64,000 nucleotides of DNA, taken from Cordylochernes scorpioides. Lineage: Eukaryota; Arthropoda; Arachnida; Pseudoscorpiones; Chernetidae. This document shows, piece by piece, positions 10,758-22,401 of this stretch; position 1 is the first letter of the stretch; each line of letters begins with the position of its first letter. The stretch covers positions 13,205,991 through 13,269,990 of the forward strand of contig CP092870.1 in NCBI GenBank assembly GCA_030710605.1, given 5' to 3'. The notes beneath the pieces were generated by a model. That model searched no databases. It was not told the origin of the DNA and saw only the letters and a list, made by a program, of their open reading frames with translations. A program made the translations under genes and the position numbers.

Positions 10758-11030
10758 ATAAAACCTAATCCAAATAATTTATTAGTGTGTGACCTTTCGG
10801 CAACAGCATTTAAATACAAATAAAAGTTTTAATTCTAAGAAGAATATTTCAAGTTGTCTTAAAAAACTATTTTTCCTTATCTGTTATCATGTTTAAACAT
10901 TTGATAACAGTACTATTTAAGAACTTGCTGTGATATTATTTTTCATTTATTCTTTTGTCTGATGATGGTGACCATACTGTTGCCGAAACGTCACACACTA
11001 ATAAAATATTTGAATTAGGTCTTATATTTT
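10758..11030. mobile_element. foldback element with hammerhead-like motif
   Basis: Outer ends are inverted (ACCTAATCCAAATAATTTAT and its complement near 11010), followed inward by GTGTGTGACCTTTCGGCAACA on the left and the complementary CTGTTGCCGAAACGTCACAC on the right. The right arm 10959-10992 reads CTGATGA, a stem able to form six pairs (GGTGAC/GTTGCC), then GAAACGTC, the layout of a type-I hammerhead with a minimal ACGT stem III. Copies: 44228-44345 and, arms only, inside the 36-42 kb array. Confidence 0.6.
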
Positions 11031-12389
11031 TGTATTATAATCTATAATCCAAATTGTGCTTTATAATGACTTACTAGCCTTTATATGCGGCGGCCATTTA
11101 AAAACCTAAATATTGAACCACAAGGGACATCCGTTATTACGCCTTTACATACTTGGGGAAATGTTCGGGTTTTAAATGGGTAAAAAAGAAGGCAAATAGA
11201 TAACATCTTGAATTGATTGAATGCACATTTGGATAATTACTATTTTCAAATTTGTCTATTTGATCGAAACACTTAATACTTCAAACTTATCAATATTAAT
11301 AATTATATAAAATGATAATCATTATCCAATTATTTAGCATTTGCAATTAGATACCATGTTCGATCTGTATAATTAATAAAATAGATACAATTAGCGGGTG
11401 TGTGCGTGATTTAATACATTTAGATATAGCAGGTTGCTATACACAGGTATGCTTTCACACAGCTGGATGGTTAACTATCTAAAGAAGAGTCCCCCAAGCA
11501 AATTAAGCGTGGCCTTATTAGTGCCGATTACCTCTGGTGAAATAATCCTTCTGTTTCCAGAATGTGGCTCAAAATGGAGCCATTAGATTTTATGGACGTT
11601 ATAAAGGCAGCTTTCATGGGCTTAATCCCGGAAATCCTGTCGTACATTATGGCAATGATTAGCCTTTAAACCTCCTCATTATAAACCCAGGGGATATCCT
11701 ATTTCCAACCTGAAACGAAAATTATTACCTTAACTTGATCCCTTAATACTTCGCTAGCAAACGACAATGCTTATAGTATGACACTAATAAATATAAACTA
11801 TGATGGAGAATAAACAACGAGTTTATTTGTATAGAAGTAAACAGACGTAAAATACACTTTTCCACGGATATAGCAAACTAGTTAAAGGTTTTCACCTTTT
11901 TGTACGATGGTAGACAAGGTATTATATGAGCTATCTTACCCTGAGGCAGGAATCTACAGGGAACAAAATATCATATATACTTATCTCCACGCAAGACACA
12001 CGTTCATCCTAATTGGCAGCTGGAATTTTAATTTATTAAGCAAAATGTTCTTTCCTAGTTGGGAAATTGAGCAGAAATTGCCGGTCTAACAGATTAAGAG
12101 ATATCTCACAAATGACTTAGCATTCCTTCTCAAGTTCATGAAATAGAAAACCTTGCAACACTTAATTAACAGCGAGTTTATAGTAATGTAAGAGCACATC
12201 TCACTCTATATATAATTGAATACTTGAGTATGTGGACATCTATGTACCTATAAGGGCTGAGTTTTAAAAGGCTGAGCCCATTTTGATGAAATATCTCTTT
12301 TCAGACTCCCACTATACAAACATTCAAATATACACTATAAGAAATTTAAACTAATTTTTACCTGTATAATTATTTTTAAAAATTATAAC
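11031..12389. other. non-repetitive stretch without a recognised gene
   Basis: 11460-11720 is distinctly less AT-rich, occurs once and has no ORF: a candidate conserved non-coding element. The rest is AT-rich. A 60-codon frame at 11907-12089 shows nothing recognisable. Confidence 0.35.
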
Positions 12390-12452
12390 AAATCTTTACT
12401 GCTCTTACTGCTATGATTGATTAATGGGAGTGGTTAATACTCCCATTTCAGC
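12390..12452. repeat. hairpin of the palindrome family
   Basis: TTTACTGCTCTTACTGC...AATGGGAGTGGTTAATACTCCCATT: a short hairpin with the same CTTACTGC-ATGAT-TTAATG order as the palindrome at 50061-50322. Confidence 0.4.
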
Positions 12453-12499
12453 TTTAAATATATATAAATCATATATATCAATATGAATCATACGCCTAG

Positions 12500-12693
12500 C
12501 TTGCGATTTCTTCTATCTGTTTATGTTGTTTAATGTATATGTTTATTCAATGCTCTTTTTCTTAATTGTTTATTTTCTTTTTGACCATTCTGTTACCTAC
12601 TCTACTACAATATGAATTAGTGTAAATAGTTTCACACGCAATTATCCAGATCAAATATAGCGTGTCTTGTTTGCAACTGGAAATAAAATACGC
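12500..12693 (+). pseudogene. LINE 3' UTR remnant
   Basis: Carries the same terminal hairpin (ACACGCAATTATCC ... GCGTGT, 12634-12665) and GGAAATAAAA tail as the 2.3-kb and 57.5-kb LINE fragments. The second stem is weaker here. No coding sequence is left that I can read. Confidence 0.5.
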
Positions 12694-13044
12694 CTCAAAA
12701 ATAGTGTAAATTTCTTATACATTCAAATACAGTGTTTGTAAAGCCTTTGAATATGACTAGACTCTAGTATAATTAATTGTATTGCTTTGATTCTCGCTCT
12801 GTTATAAAAATTATTTCGCTATTTAGGTAGCAACCAAACAGCTAGGAGTTCACATGATCATCTTCGCTATTTCATATCAGGATTTTTTCAAATTTTTCTG
12901 CAATATTACGCAAGTTTGCCTTGAATATTCATTTTTTCCCTCTCTCTTGATATCTAAAGAAACCTCTGGGAGCAAGAGAATTTTGGTCGTAGAGGTAAAG
13001 CCGGCACCACACGCTAAAGAAGGTCAACAGTCCGAAATGAGGGC

Positions 13045-13185
13045 GTATTTGGCTCTTCTTGATTTATCAAGAAAATGGGTAGGCCAAATATCAAGGAACA
13101 GGTTAAATCAACGTTCTGTTCCACTAGATGGCGCTCTGCCATCTAGTGAAATTTGGTCAGGATATGCCTCATTTGTTATATATAT
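13045..13185. repeat. half foldback of the 15-kb family
   Basis: TTGATTTATCAAGAAA, GGGTAGGCCAAATAT, GGTTAAATCAACGTT and GATGGCGCTCTGCC, ending TGGTCAGGATATGCC, match the right arm of 15010-15292. It has its own small hairpin CACTAGATGGC/GCCATCTAGTG. The 120-codon ORF that crosses it is fortuitous. Confidence 0.55.
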
Positions 13186-13304
13186 GCCTATATATACTGT
13201 AGTTGTATTTGAATAGCGTATCGTTAGACACAGAGATAATAAATTGACATATACGTGTATGCGTGCACATAATCTAACCCCCACCGTGTATATTTAACAC
13301 GACG

Positions 13305-13520
13305 TGCCAGGAGTTGCCTGTATCGAACTAAGCCATCTAATGGATCCACCACCGCCTCCATCAGGCTGATTTAGCTGCAAACGATCCCCAGCGCCATTTC
13401 CCCAAATGGCCACAAACATCTCGTCTGTCCAGAAAATCGAAGTAGAAATTCAATTGGACGCCGTCACGTGAACATTTCTTCGCCCGACCTGCGCCCATTC
13501 ACGTCTTCAGGAAGGAATAT
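13305..13520 (-). pseudogene. possible Tc1-like transposase fragment
   Basis: A minus-strand frame reads RREWAQVGRRNVHVTASN, stop, ISTSIFWTDEMFVAIWGNG, which fits the block leading to the first catalytic aspartate in Tc1/mariner transposases (W-S/T-D-E). GC content is well above the flanks. One in-frame stop; the rest of the gene is absent. The match is by eye and short, so this is tentative. Confidence 0.35.
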
Positions 13521-14139
13521 TTGACTGACATTCCTCTTGTCCCTTCCATTTTATTATTGTGGATTGAGACCTCATATATCTTTCTACATGAGCTACACTT
13601 CTTCCTTACAGTATCGAGTCAGCGCGTGATTCACAAACCTTTCATAGAGCTGCTTCTACTTGACAACATATGGGTGGTGCCACATCTCGAGTCAATGACC
13701 AGTCTCATCATGTCGCTATCCCTAAATCTAGGGGAAAACCATTCACGGATGCAAGGAGTTTGGTAAATTGTCGTATCTCTACGAAAATTTATATTTATTT
13801 CTATATTTGTATCACATATTTGAAAATATGTAAATAATATCTCCCTTAACAGTATTATATAATGAACGAAAATTATAATTTTAATAGATATAATATATAT
13901 CATGCATATTATCTGACACTCAAAATCAGGCATAAATACCCAAAGTTTCTTTATTCTAAACAGCCAAATGGGCTCAGAATAAATAATAAAAGGACAGTTC
14001 AGAAGAGCTTTCCAAAATGTATCTATAGTTAACACTAACTAAATGGCATCATGCATCCACGTCAGTTAGAATTTCAAGATTAGAAGTTTCTGAATATTTT
14101 ATTGATGAGTGTCAATAAGGGTTTATTGAAATATCATTA
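13521..14139. other. stretch without a recognised gene
   Basis: A minus-strand frame of 134 codons (13631-14035) exists but shows no known motif and its C-terminal part is AT-driven. Nothing supported. Confidence 0.35.
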
Positions 14140-14570
14140 TTACTCTAGACAAATCATAAACCACATTACTACTGTAGACAATCGTAAACCACTACAGTTC
14201 TCTCGACAATTATAAATCTTTTACTATATGGAAGAATCTTGAATCACCTTATTAAGGCATTGTATATCCTAAACCATCTTGTTATATGAACGATCCTTCA
14301 CCACACTATAGTATGGACAATCATAAACCAGTTGAATGGATGTGTGGACAATCCTACACCAATTTACACTATGGACAATCATAAGCCACCTTGCTCTATG
14401 GACAATCCTATGTCGCCTTACTGTATGGGGGGACAATCCTAAGTTACAGTTTACACTATGTACAATCATATGCCACCTTGCTCTATGAACAATCCTATGT
14501 CGCCTTACTGTATGGAGGGCTACCCTAAGTTACAATTTACACTATGTACAATCATGGACCAATTGCCCAA
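14140..14570 (+). repeat. minisatellite, ~29-bp units in ~87-bp higher-order units
   Basis: Units follow ctATGGACAATCcTAaGCCACCTT. The best preserved part (14363-14548) is two ~87-bp blocks of three units each, starting TTTACACTATG; units further left are degenerate. Not coding; open frames here are by-products of the repeat. Confidence 0.7.
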
Positions 14571-15009
14571 TCCTCCAGTGTGTCCCATGGAATATAAGAA
14601 CTACCAGAGTCGTCAATATGTAAGTGGTTCTAAAGTAGGTATGAACTTTCCCCCATAATCGGCGATATTAAATTAGGCACCAGGGAAAATTACAGGAACA
14701 TTTGAAGAGTTTCCCGATAAGAAAAAAAAGTTTGGGAGAAACAACCAAGTTGGGGCGGCAACTTTCTGCGGCACAACTCAATTAAATGGAAGTTTGTAGG
14801 TTTCTAATCGGCACGGAGCCCCCTGGGACACGCGCCTAATGGGATGGAAAACCTGCGCTGGGCGTGGCGGCATGGATTGTTTCAACGTACCACTATACCT
14901 CATATATTACACATGCTTTGCTAGATAGGAATATCGATTTTATGGTAAATATTCAACACTTCTAAGGCACTGGTACATTATTTTGAAAGGTTCACATAGA
15001 GGTATATAT
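14571..15009. other. non-repetitive, less AT-rich stretch
   Basis: 14640-14890 is unique, near-balanced in base composition and lacks a convincing ORF. Candidate conserved non-coding DNA. Confidence 0.35.
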
Positions 15010-15292
15010 TAAAAATAAAGAAAGTATATCCTGACCAGGAGCACATGTGCTTTACAGAAAGCAGAGCACCATCTGATGGAACATAAATCAACTAAACATT
15101 GATTTAGTCTGTTCCCTGATATTTGGCCAACCCAATTTCTTGATGAATCAAGAAAAGCCAAGAAATTGGGTTGGCCAAATATAAGGAAACAGGCTAAATC
15201 AATGTTTAGTTGATTTCTGTTCCACCAGATGGCGCTCTGCCTTCTGTAAAGCACATGTGCTCCTGGTCAGGATATGCCTTCTTTATTTTTAC
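15010..15292. mobile_element. foldback element (FB-A family)
   Basis: Two ~131-bp inverted arms (15010-15140 and 15161-15292) around a 20-bp loop. Landmarks: outer AAAGTATATCCTGACCAGGA, then GCACATGTGC and CAACCCAATTTCT. The same outer end recurs at 13.1, 50.9 and 60.5 kb. Arms differ by small indels, so pairing is long but imperfect. No coding capacity. Confidence 0.75.
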
Positions 15293-15354
15293 TATCAACA
15301 CCTGACCCACTTATTTTTTTTTTTCTAATGTTTTTTCAGAGGTACGTATATATA

Positions 15355-15752
15355 CAGGGTGATCCAAAAGTCCCGCACAACTTTAAAAATTAATAACTCC
15401 GCGAATATTCGCGCTAGAGCAATGCGGTAAACACCATTGTGTTCAGGATGCAATGGGATTTTTTATGGCAAATAATGTAAAATTCGAAATTGATTTTAGT
15501 TACAATTTTATTCGCCAGATGGCGCTCTACCAGAATCAGAGATTCAGCGGCCAAATTGTTTGATAAATTGAAAAATATAACTGATCGACACGTATTTTTC
15601 CTTTTTGAATTCCAGGAAAGAACCCTAATAATATCAAATAACAAATTAATAAAACACCACTTCGCCAAAAGTATGAAGAATTGGTTAACGATTTTCAAAT
15701 ACAATCAGAGATATGTAAAATAGGTAAATGCAAATTAAAACATGTAGCAAAA
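15355..15752 (+). mobile_element. mariner-like terminus, left member of a distant inverted pair
   Basis: Starts CAGGGTGATCCAAAAGTCCC directly after TA and is nearly the reverse complement of 25788-26174. Outer sequence is of the type seen at Tc1/mariner ends. No transposase within this copy. Confidence 0.7.
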
Positions 15753-15908
15753 AGAAAATTGATATTTTAGATACGGTTTGTTTCCGAAGATAATAAATTT
15801 CTAATATTTTTAATTCAACTCTCACTCAGTATCGATTATATTTATTTTAATTCATTTGAAAAATATGTATCTATCTCTGATAATTTATTTTACTCTGGAA
15901 TGCCGTTG

Positions 15909-16727
15909 TTGTTGTCGTGTCCAATAAAGAGCCTCAGATGTACCATGCATCTCCATCACATCAGCAGCAATGTCCACTATCTTGGGTGTGTAAAGCTGCT
16001 GCTCTGGGTCTATGTAAAATTTCTGCAAGGCTGCGGCCATTGCTGGCTATGAGAATATGTGAGTAGGTGTAAGTTCCACACCAGGACAATTGTTGCATGC
16101 CCTATAGGTTCTTGTGCCATCTGGATGTATTGTCATTCCTTTATAGTGTTTTGTTCTAAGTCTTGTTATAGTTTTTGTCATTTTTCTCTCAGAGTTTATT
16201 TCGCATTTTGATCTTTTCTTATTTTTTTGTTTAATTATCTTGTATTCTGACAAAGAATCAGCGTCAAATAATGACATTTGTTCTTTCCTTTGGCTCAACT
16301 TTCTGGCTTCCTTTGCCAATTCAAATGCCATTTCATTACCCCCGATCCCAGCATGGGCAGGGATCCAATGTAGAATGCAGTTATTCTCCAATGGTTCCAG
16401 TTGGGTAAGTAACGAGTGTATTTTCTGTGTGATTTTAGTATTGCCCTTCTGAATTGCTTCTAGAGCGGATATGGAGTCGCTGTATATTAAAATTCATTCT
16501 GCTTGATGCAGGGATGGTTGGATAAGGCATACATCAAGGGCTTTCCAGATAGCTGTCAGTTCACAAGTGAAGTTTGACGAAATCTGCCCTGCTCCTTCTT
16601 TGATTTTGATGTTTGTTCCATCTTGCAGTATTATGTTAATTCCGGCCCCTCCATAACTCAGGGTAAGGTCTGAAGATCCATCTGTATATGCTGTTAAAGG
16701 GGGTGGCCTAGCATTTTTAATCAATAA
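15909..16727 (-). pseudogene. LINE-A ORF2 RNase H and zinc-cluster region
   Basis: Minus strand: RNase H start LTAYTDGSSDLTLSYGGAG, ISSNFTCELTAIWKAL, a stop, then the NNCILHWIPAHAGIGGNE segment of RNase H, and the C-terminal GMTIHPDGTRTYRACNNC cluster seen at 6 and 7 kb. At least two in-frame stops (one in the zinc cluster, HIFS-stop). The tail is GGACACGACAACAACGG. The 5' portion (endonuclease, RT) is missing at the junction with the plus-strand LINE-B. It may be the detached 3' part of LINE-D at 22.4-24.8 kb. Confidence 0.8.
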
Positions 16728-16728
16728 T

Positions 16729-19700
16729 TTGTACTATGAGGACATAGCCGTTAATATTCCAAACACATTAGACCTCGAAACCCAAGGTATCAAAGTCTAC
16801 CTCAATCAAAACAAAGCCATCAACATATACAATATGTATCACCCTCCAAACAATACATTTATTGACGATGGAACAATGGCTCAATTTCTTACAGACAACA
16901 CTATTATTGTAGGTGACCTTAATGCCAAACATCAACTATGGGGATGTTCTACGCCAAACCCAAGATGCAAAATACTATCAAACATATTTGACGACAATGC
17001 CTTCATGTGCTTAAATGATGGGAATCCTACCCATCACTCCTACAGCTATAATACTGCACAAGCCCTTGATATAAGTTTTTACTATCCTGACATTTTCCAC
17101 AAATGCAAATAGAAAATATTAAAAGGTTTTGAAAGTGATCATTTGCCTAATTTGATAGAAATTAGCACCAAAACCAAAACTAGCTCAATTAAGAAAAATT
17201 ATGGAACTTCAAAAAGGCTAATATGATATCTTTCGAAAACACCATTATTAAAGCAGCCAAAGTTTCAATACCAAGAGGTTATATTAAGAAATGGATTCCA
17301 AATTATACACACCAGGCAAAAAATATTCAAACACTTAAAACTAAAAGAAATGAACTACAAAAAAGTGCACCCAAAACCAAACAAATTGTAGAACTGAACT
17401 GAACATTGTGATTGCAAAAATAAAAAGATTATACGTAAATGTGAAAAGGGAAAAATGGAAACAAACTTGTGAAAACCTGAACCCAAGAAACCCAAATACA
17501 AAACTTTGGAATTTGGCAAAACAAATTGACAGAGTCCGGCCACAAACTGAAAACACAAATATGATTGAGAATACAGATGGTACACCAGCAACTAATGACA
17601 AAATTGCTGCTAATCTTTTAGGTAATTCATATCAAATAAGTAGTAAAATCAAGGTTGAAAAAAGGCCCGAAAGATTATTCATGACTGTAAAAATGTCACC
17701 AGCACTCATAATATTTTCCATGAAAAAAATCAATATGAAAGAGCTAGCTTATGCATTAGAAAACACTGACCTAAACAAGACTCCTGGGCCAGATGGAATC
17801 CATGGCCGAATGATATCAAACTTGGGCAAAATTGGCAAAGAAATACTTCTTAATATTTTCAATAACTCCTGGAAAACTGGAAAATTGCCTCAAGACTGTA
17901 AAAATGCAACAATAATTCCCATTAAAAAACTTGACAAATCTGCTGATGACCCAAAAAAACTATCGACCTATCTCCCTCACAAATATTTGCTGCAAATTAA
18001 TGGAAAAAATTATACTCAGACGATTCACCTACCACCCCGACACAAGAAATCTCTTACCAGAAGAACAATATGGATTTAGGAAAGGACATGGGACAATAGT
18101 CCAACTCTTATTTTTCACACAAAAGGTAAAAGATGCACAAACAAAAAGCCAACTAACCACACCATAGCTGCTTTTTAGACCTTACACAAGCTTTTGATAA
18201 GGTATGGAAAAACAAGTTAATTACAAAATTATACAAACATTTCAAAATTGATGGAAAAGCTATCACTTGGATAAATGATTCCCTTAAAAATATATACATC
18301 AGGGTCAAATATAATGGCACTCTATCTAAAACCTTCAAATTGTACCAAGGATTACCACAAGGATCAGTCCTTAGCCCAACTCTCTTCACCCTATTTATTG
18401 CAGGCATAGAAGAAAAATTTTCACATAAAACCAATATTGGACTTTTCGCTGATGACATTATTCTATGGAGCAGCAACACTAACTGGAAAAAATCTGAAAG
18501 AGATTTGAACAAGACTATTCTCCACCTAGAAAAAATTGCTAATAAACATAAATTAGAATTTAACCCCCAAAAATCTGAAACCTGTCTTTTTACTACCGAT
18601 AAGAAACTATACAAAATAAGACCAAATATTATTCTGAAAGAACAACAATTGCAATATAATAAACATCCTAAATATCTCGACTACACCCTGGATCCAGAAA
18701 TTAACTCCAGTAAACATATTGAAGGAGTTGTTAGAAAAGGAAGAGACCGACTAAAAATCTTGAAATATATTTCAGGAAGAGTGGAGAGCTGAAGCAACAA
18801 CACTAAAATTAACTTACACATCTCTAATGAGACCTATCTTGGAATATGGATATCAAATCTATGTTACAGCATCTGAAACAAATCTAAAAACACTGGAAAG
18901 GATACATCTAAATGCACCTAGAATTATTACAGATCTTCGAAATACCTGCCCTAATAATATTGTACTTTTCGAGGCAGACATTATGCCCTTAAAGGATAGA
19001 ATAAGCTACAATCTGCCAAAATATATAAACAAAATCAAGAGTTATAAAAATAAACACAGAACTTTCAATTACATACTTATTTGGGAACCCAATATAAGAC
19101 TCAAAAAAGAAGGCCCTCTCCACCTGGCCAAAAGAAATGGATTTTTAAAATATAAAGTGGAAAAATATTATTTAGCTGAAAAAATATCTCCATGCGAACC
19201 ACTAACAAAATGTTATTTTTAATACCACTTTAAACGAACCCACCAACAAACAATACCAAAATCCAGAATACTTAAAACAATTATCATTAGAAATAATTAA
19301 TAAAATTCCTAAAAATGCAATAACTATCTATACCGATGGTAGCAGAGACGAGTTGGGACACACTGGCAGTGGCTCTCTCATTAAAACCACAAATGGCAAT
19401 GAGAAAATGAACAGAAGAAACCCAGATTTTTGCTAAATCTTCAGATCAGAACTTATAGCCATCTATGAAGTCTTAAAATCCATCAGAAATACTAAACATC
19501 ACGATATATGGATTCTTACTCATAGTAGAAGTGCCATACAACACTTGAGTCACACAGAGGAACTTAGAGACAAAGTAAGCAGGAACATAATTGGTTATCT
19601 CCAAAAACTCTCAATACCTCAAAAATTCACCTTCAATGGATACCCTTACATGTTAGCATTGAAGACAATGAAGCTGCTGATGCGCTAGCGAAAAAAGGCA

Positions 19701-19990
19701 CAAAAGAACCCTTGCTACAGAAAAATAAACTTACTTTTAAAGAAATAGAAACAGTAGCCAAAATAAACAAGAACTGGAGGATCCCACCTAAGCACAGTTG
19801 GTAAACCCTAGAAGCAGATGGCCACCCAGACCTCTCAGTCCACAAGCCGGCATGCGAAGCATGCCCTTCGCTGCTATTCTGTTCAACTCATAAGCCAAGT
19901 AACGGTATCCAAGATAGTGCTTGGACATTGTACCTGGAAACACCACCTCCCAGACAACATGTCTGGAAGGATTTCAATACCGGTGGCCTT
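16729..19990 (+). pseudogene. LINE-B ORF2: endonuclease, reverse transcriptase, RNase H remnant
   Basis: Plus strand, broken by frameshifts and stops. Order: truncated apurinic-type endonuclease (IIVGDLNAKHQLWG at ~16909, NAFMCLNDGNPTHH); RT fingers PGPDGIHGRM (~17786); a frameshift near 17940 then KNYRPISLTNICCKLMEKII; a stop near 18165; LDLTQAFDKVW; LPQGSVLSPTLFTLF; catalytic FADDIILWSS (~18446); thumb; and RNase H ITIYTDGSRD (~19325) with further stops. Belongs to the RNase-H-bearing LINEs of the I/Jockey group by this order. No ORF1 and no 5' end. The exact 3' end is unclear because LINE-C's 3' UTR meets it in the opposite direction. Confidence 0.8.
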
Positions 19991-22394
19991 TAATCACAGC
20001 AAAATAGGAAACTATCTACTGTGTCCAGCAGGGACCACGGGGAGGCAGACCCCCGGTCGACTCTGTTCACTCACAGCTGAGGAAAAGCTCAGCTGCCACG
20101 TCGTGGGCTTTCTCAAGAAGTTTGCTGTGATTTCTCAGCAGCTTACTCTCGATCGCGCCCCTCGCCCTCCTTCTCTCTTCCTGCACACCCACTACCCTTG
20201 GACAATCCAAGACGTAGTGGCGTGCATTCACATCCCTTTCTCCATAGACGCAATCAGGGTTTCTCTTAATTTTAAATCTGTGGAGACTTGGGGAAGAGCC
20301 CATGTCCCGAACTACCCTAATGAGTTTGTGGGACATTACCTTACAGAGGTACTTGGGTGTTGTTACCCCATTGAATACCTCTCTCCCCTTCACACTGCTC
20401 CTCCATCTGTCCAACCATAAGTCCTGGACGTGACCCCTGATCCTCCTATAAACTTCTTTCTTGGTCACTGGGGTCCTCAGTGATCTACCTCTAAAGCATC
20501 CTGCCTTAGCGATCCTGTCTGCGAACTCATTACCTTCGATGAGGCTGTGTCTCCTAAACCAAGGGAGCTCCGGAGCCCGCGTCATCATCTCCAGCTCCTG
20601 GATTATTTGATGCGCGAGTTGCCCTTTCTCCAGATTGATAACGACGAGGGCCGACATACAATCTGAATAGAGGCGGTCCGGGCTGAAGTTCTTCTCGGCA
20701 CACACTCTGAGGGCTACCCTGATCGCAACCAGCTCGGCTGAAAAGACCAATTCGTCCACTCTGAGTGTTAAACTTTCTTGGAAGATCAGCTCTCCATTAG
20801 TGAATATCACTACCCCAGCTCCAGTATTGGTTCCAGACTTACTACCATCAGTGAAAACCTCTGTGCCAATCCCTGTCGGCCCTCTAGGACTCCAATTCCA
20901 CTTTGGCAACCACTGCGGAGGATTCCTTGTGTCCCTCTTCGATCCCAGGGCCCCCGCTTAAAGTCCCAGGGCATCTTCCCTGTTCTCCCAGATCTTTTGT
21001 CTGAGGGTCTCCTCCTCTAGTTTGAATCCCAAGGGAATAAGCCCAGCGAGCACCAAAAAGGCCTCACTGCTGGTAGTGCGATATCCCCCTGTGATTCTGA
21101 GTGCCGCTGTCCTCTGCACTCTCTCTAGAGTTGTTGCCACCTTCTGATCCCTGTTTCGGCGCTACCAAGCCCCCGGAAGCATATAGCAAGATTGGCTCCA
21201 CACAGGAGAGGCAGAGGTTCCTAAAAATAGTACCCTACTTCTCCCCCCCCCCTGTTGAGAGCCAACCAGGACAGGCCTGCACAACGCCTCCCTGCCTCTC
21301 GCCACCATCTCCTCCGCCTGGTATTGCCAACCCATCTTGTCATCAATGACCACCCCCAGGATGGTCATCCTATTGACCAACGCTACCCTCCGTCCTTCCA
21401 TCCGGATAGCCGGCTTGTGTTCCCATTTGATCCCTTTCCTTTTAGTTCTTATGTCCCTAAGCTTAAAGCTGAGGGCTTTAGTTTTGGAGACATTGAACTT
21501 AAGGCCAGAGTCATGGGCCCAGATCGAGAAAATTTGGAGAGAAGTTTCAACACACTTCTCAGCCTTCGCTCTCGAAGCAGCCTCAATGATGAGGAACTGG
21601 TCGTCAGCATAGAGAACCAGCCTGTCTCCCTCATGGAGCTCCTCCTGGAAAACGGTGTTTACCAGGATATTCCACAGAATAGGTCCGCAGCAAGAGCCCT
21701 GGTGGCAACCCCTAGCACAGTTTCTTTCCAACTTCCGCCCACCAAAACTGAGGCTAATCCGTCTATCCCTCAGGAAGTCACGAATCAAGCTGCACAAATT
21801 ATCAGGACAACCCATGTCCATCAAATTTCTCATCAGCTTGTTCCAGCTCACGGAGTTGAACGCGCCATCAATGTCCAGGGCCACGAAAAGAACCCAAGCA
21901 CCCTTATTTAAGCCCATCTCAACCCCCTCTAACACCTCGTTCAGAGCTGTGGTTGTGGACTTCCCTTCCCTAAAACCATGTTGGAAAGAGGAAAGGAGCT
22001 CATTACTCTCTAGCCAGTGCTTCAGTCGCTGAGCTAGTAGGCTATCCAGGACCTTACCTAGACACACTAGTAAAGAAAGCGGACGATAATCCTTAGGAGA
22101 ATTACCCTTTCTACCAGACTTTTCGAGAAGTACTACTCGGGCAACCTTCCATGCCTCAGGAAATGTACCAGTGTCCAGGCACTTATTGAATAACCTGGAA
22201 AGAAGCGATGGGTGCATCCTTACCAGGGCTTTCACGACCGTGTTATCGATCCCTTCGGGACCAGGAGATTTCCTTTTCCCGAACTTGAAAGCCGTCAGTT
22301 TCACCTCATTCTCAGAAAAGGGCGGATCCACCAAACCACAAGTGGTCAGAGAGATCTCGTCCTCTGGTTCCTCGTTTCCGAAGTGCCGATCCAA
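19991..22394 (-). pseudogene. LINE-C ORF2, R1-like: RT and RNase H
   Basis: Minus strand, GC-richer than its surroundings. RT: KSPGPEGIDNTVVKAL, GNSPKDYRPLSLLVCLGK, ALDIDGAFNSVSW, RGCHQGSCCGPILWN, catalytic YADDQFLII (~21590-21615). After a frameshift near 21165: TTLERVQRTAALRITGGYRT. After another gap: RNase H EVFTDGSKSGTNTGAG (~20850) and FSAELVAIRVALRVC. The C-terminal zinc cluster reads CVYG...H...C with the second cysteine replaced by G. The GCHQGS-GP-LWN pattern and the ERVQR-A-RITGGYRT block fit the R1 clade. 5' truncated inside ORF2, ending against LINE-D. Dead, but long stretches are still open, so younger than LINE-D. Confidence 0.85.
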
Positions 22395-22401
22395 GTTGTT
22401 T

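Noticed and set aside
12854-13216. 120-codon plus-strand frame
   Set aside because: Half of it is the foldback repeat also present at 15 kb, and the frame is not conserved there.
13631-14035. 134-codon minus-strand frame
   Set aside because: No recognisable motif, AT-driven composition, no supporting splice or expression signal visible.
14269-14658. Frames with repeating CPYYS / PPCSMNNP strings
   Set aside because: Direct translation of the ~29-bp minisatellite.
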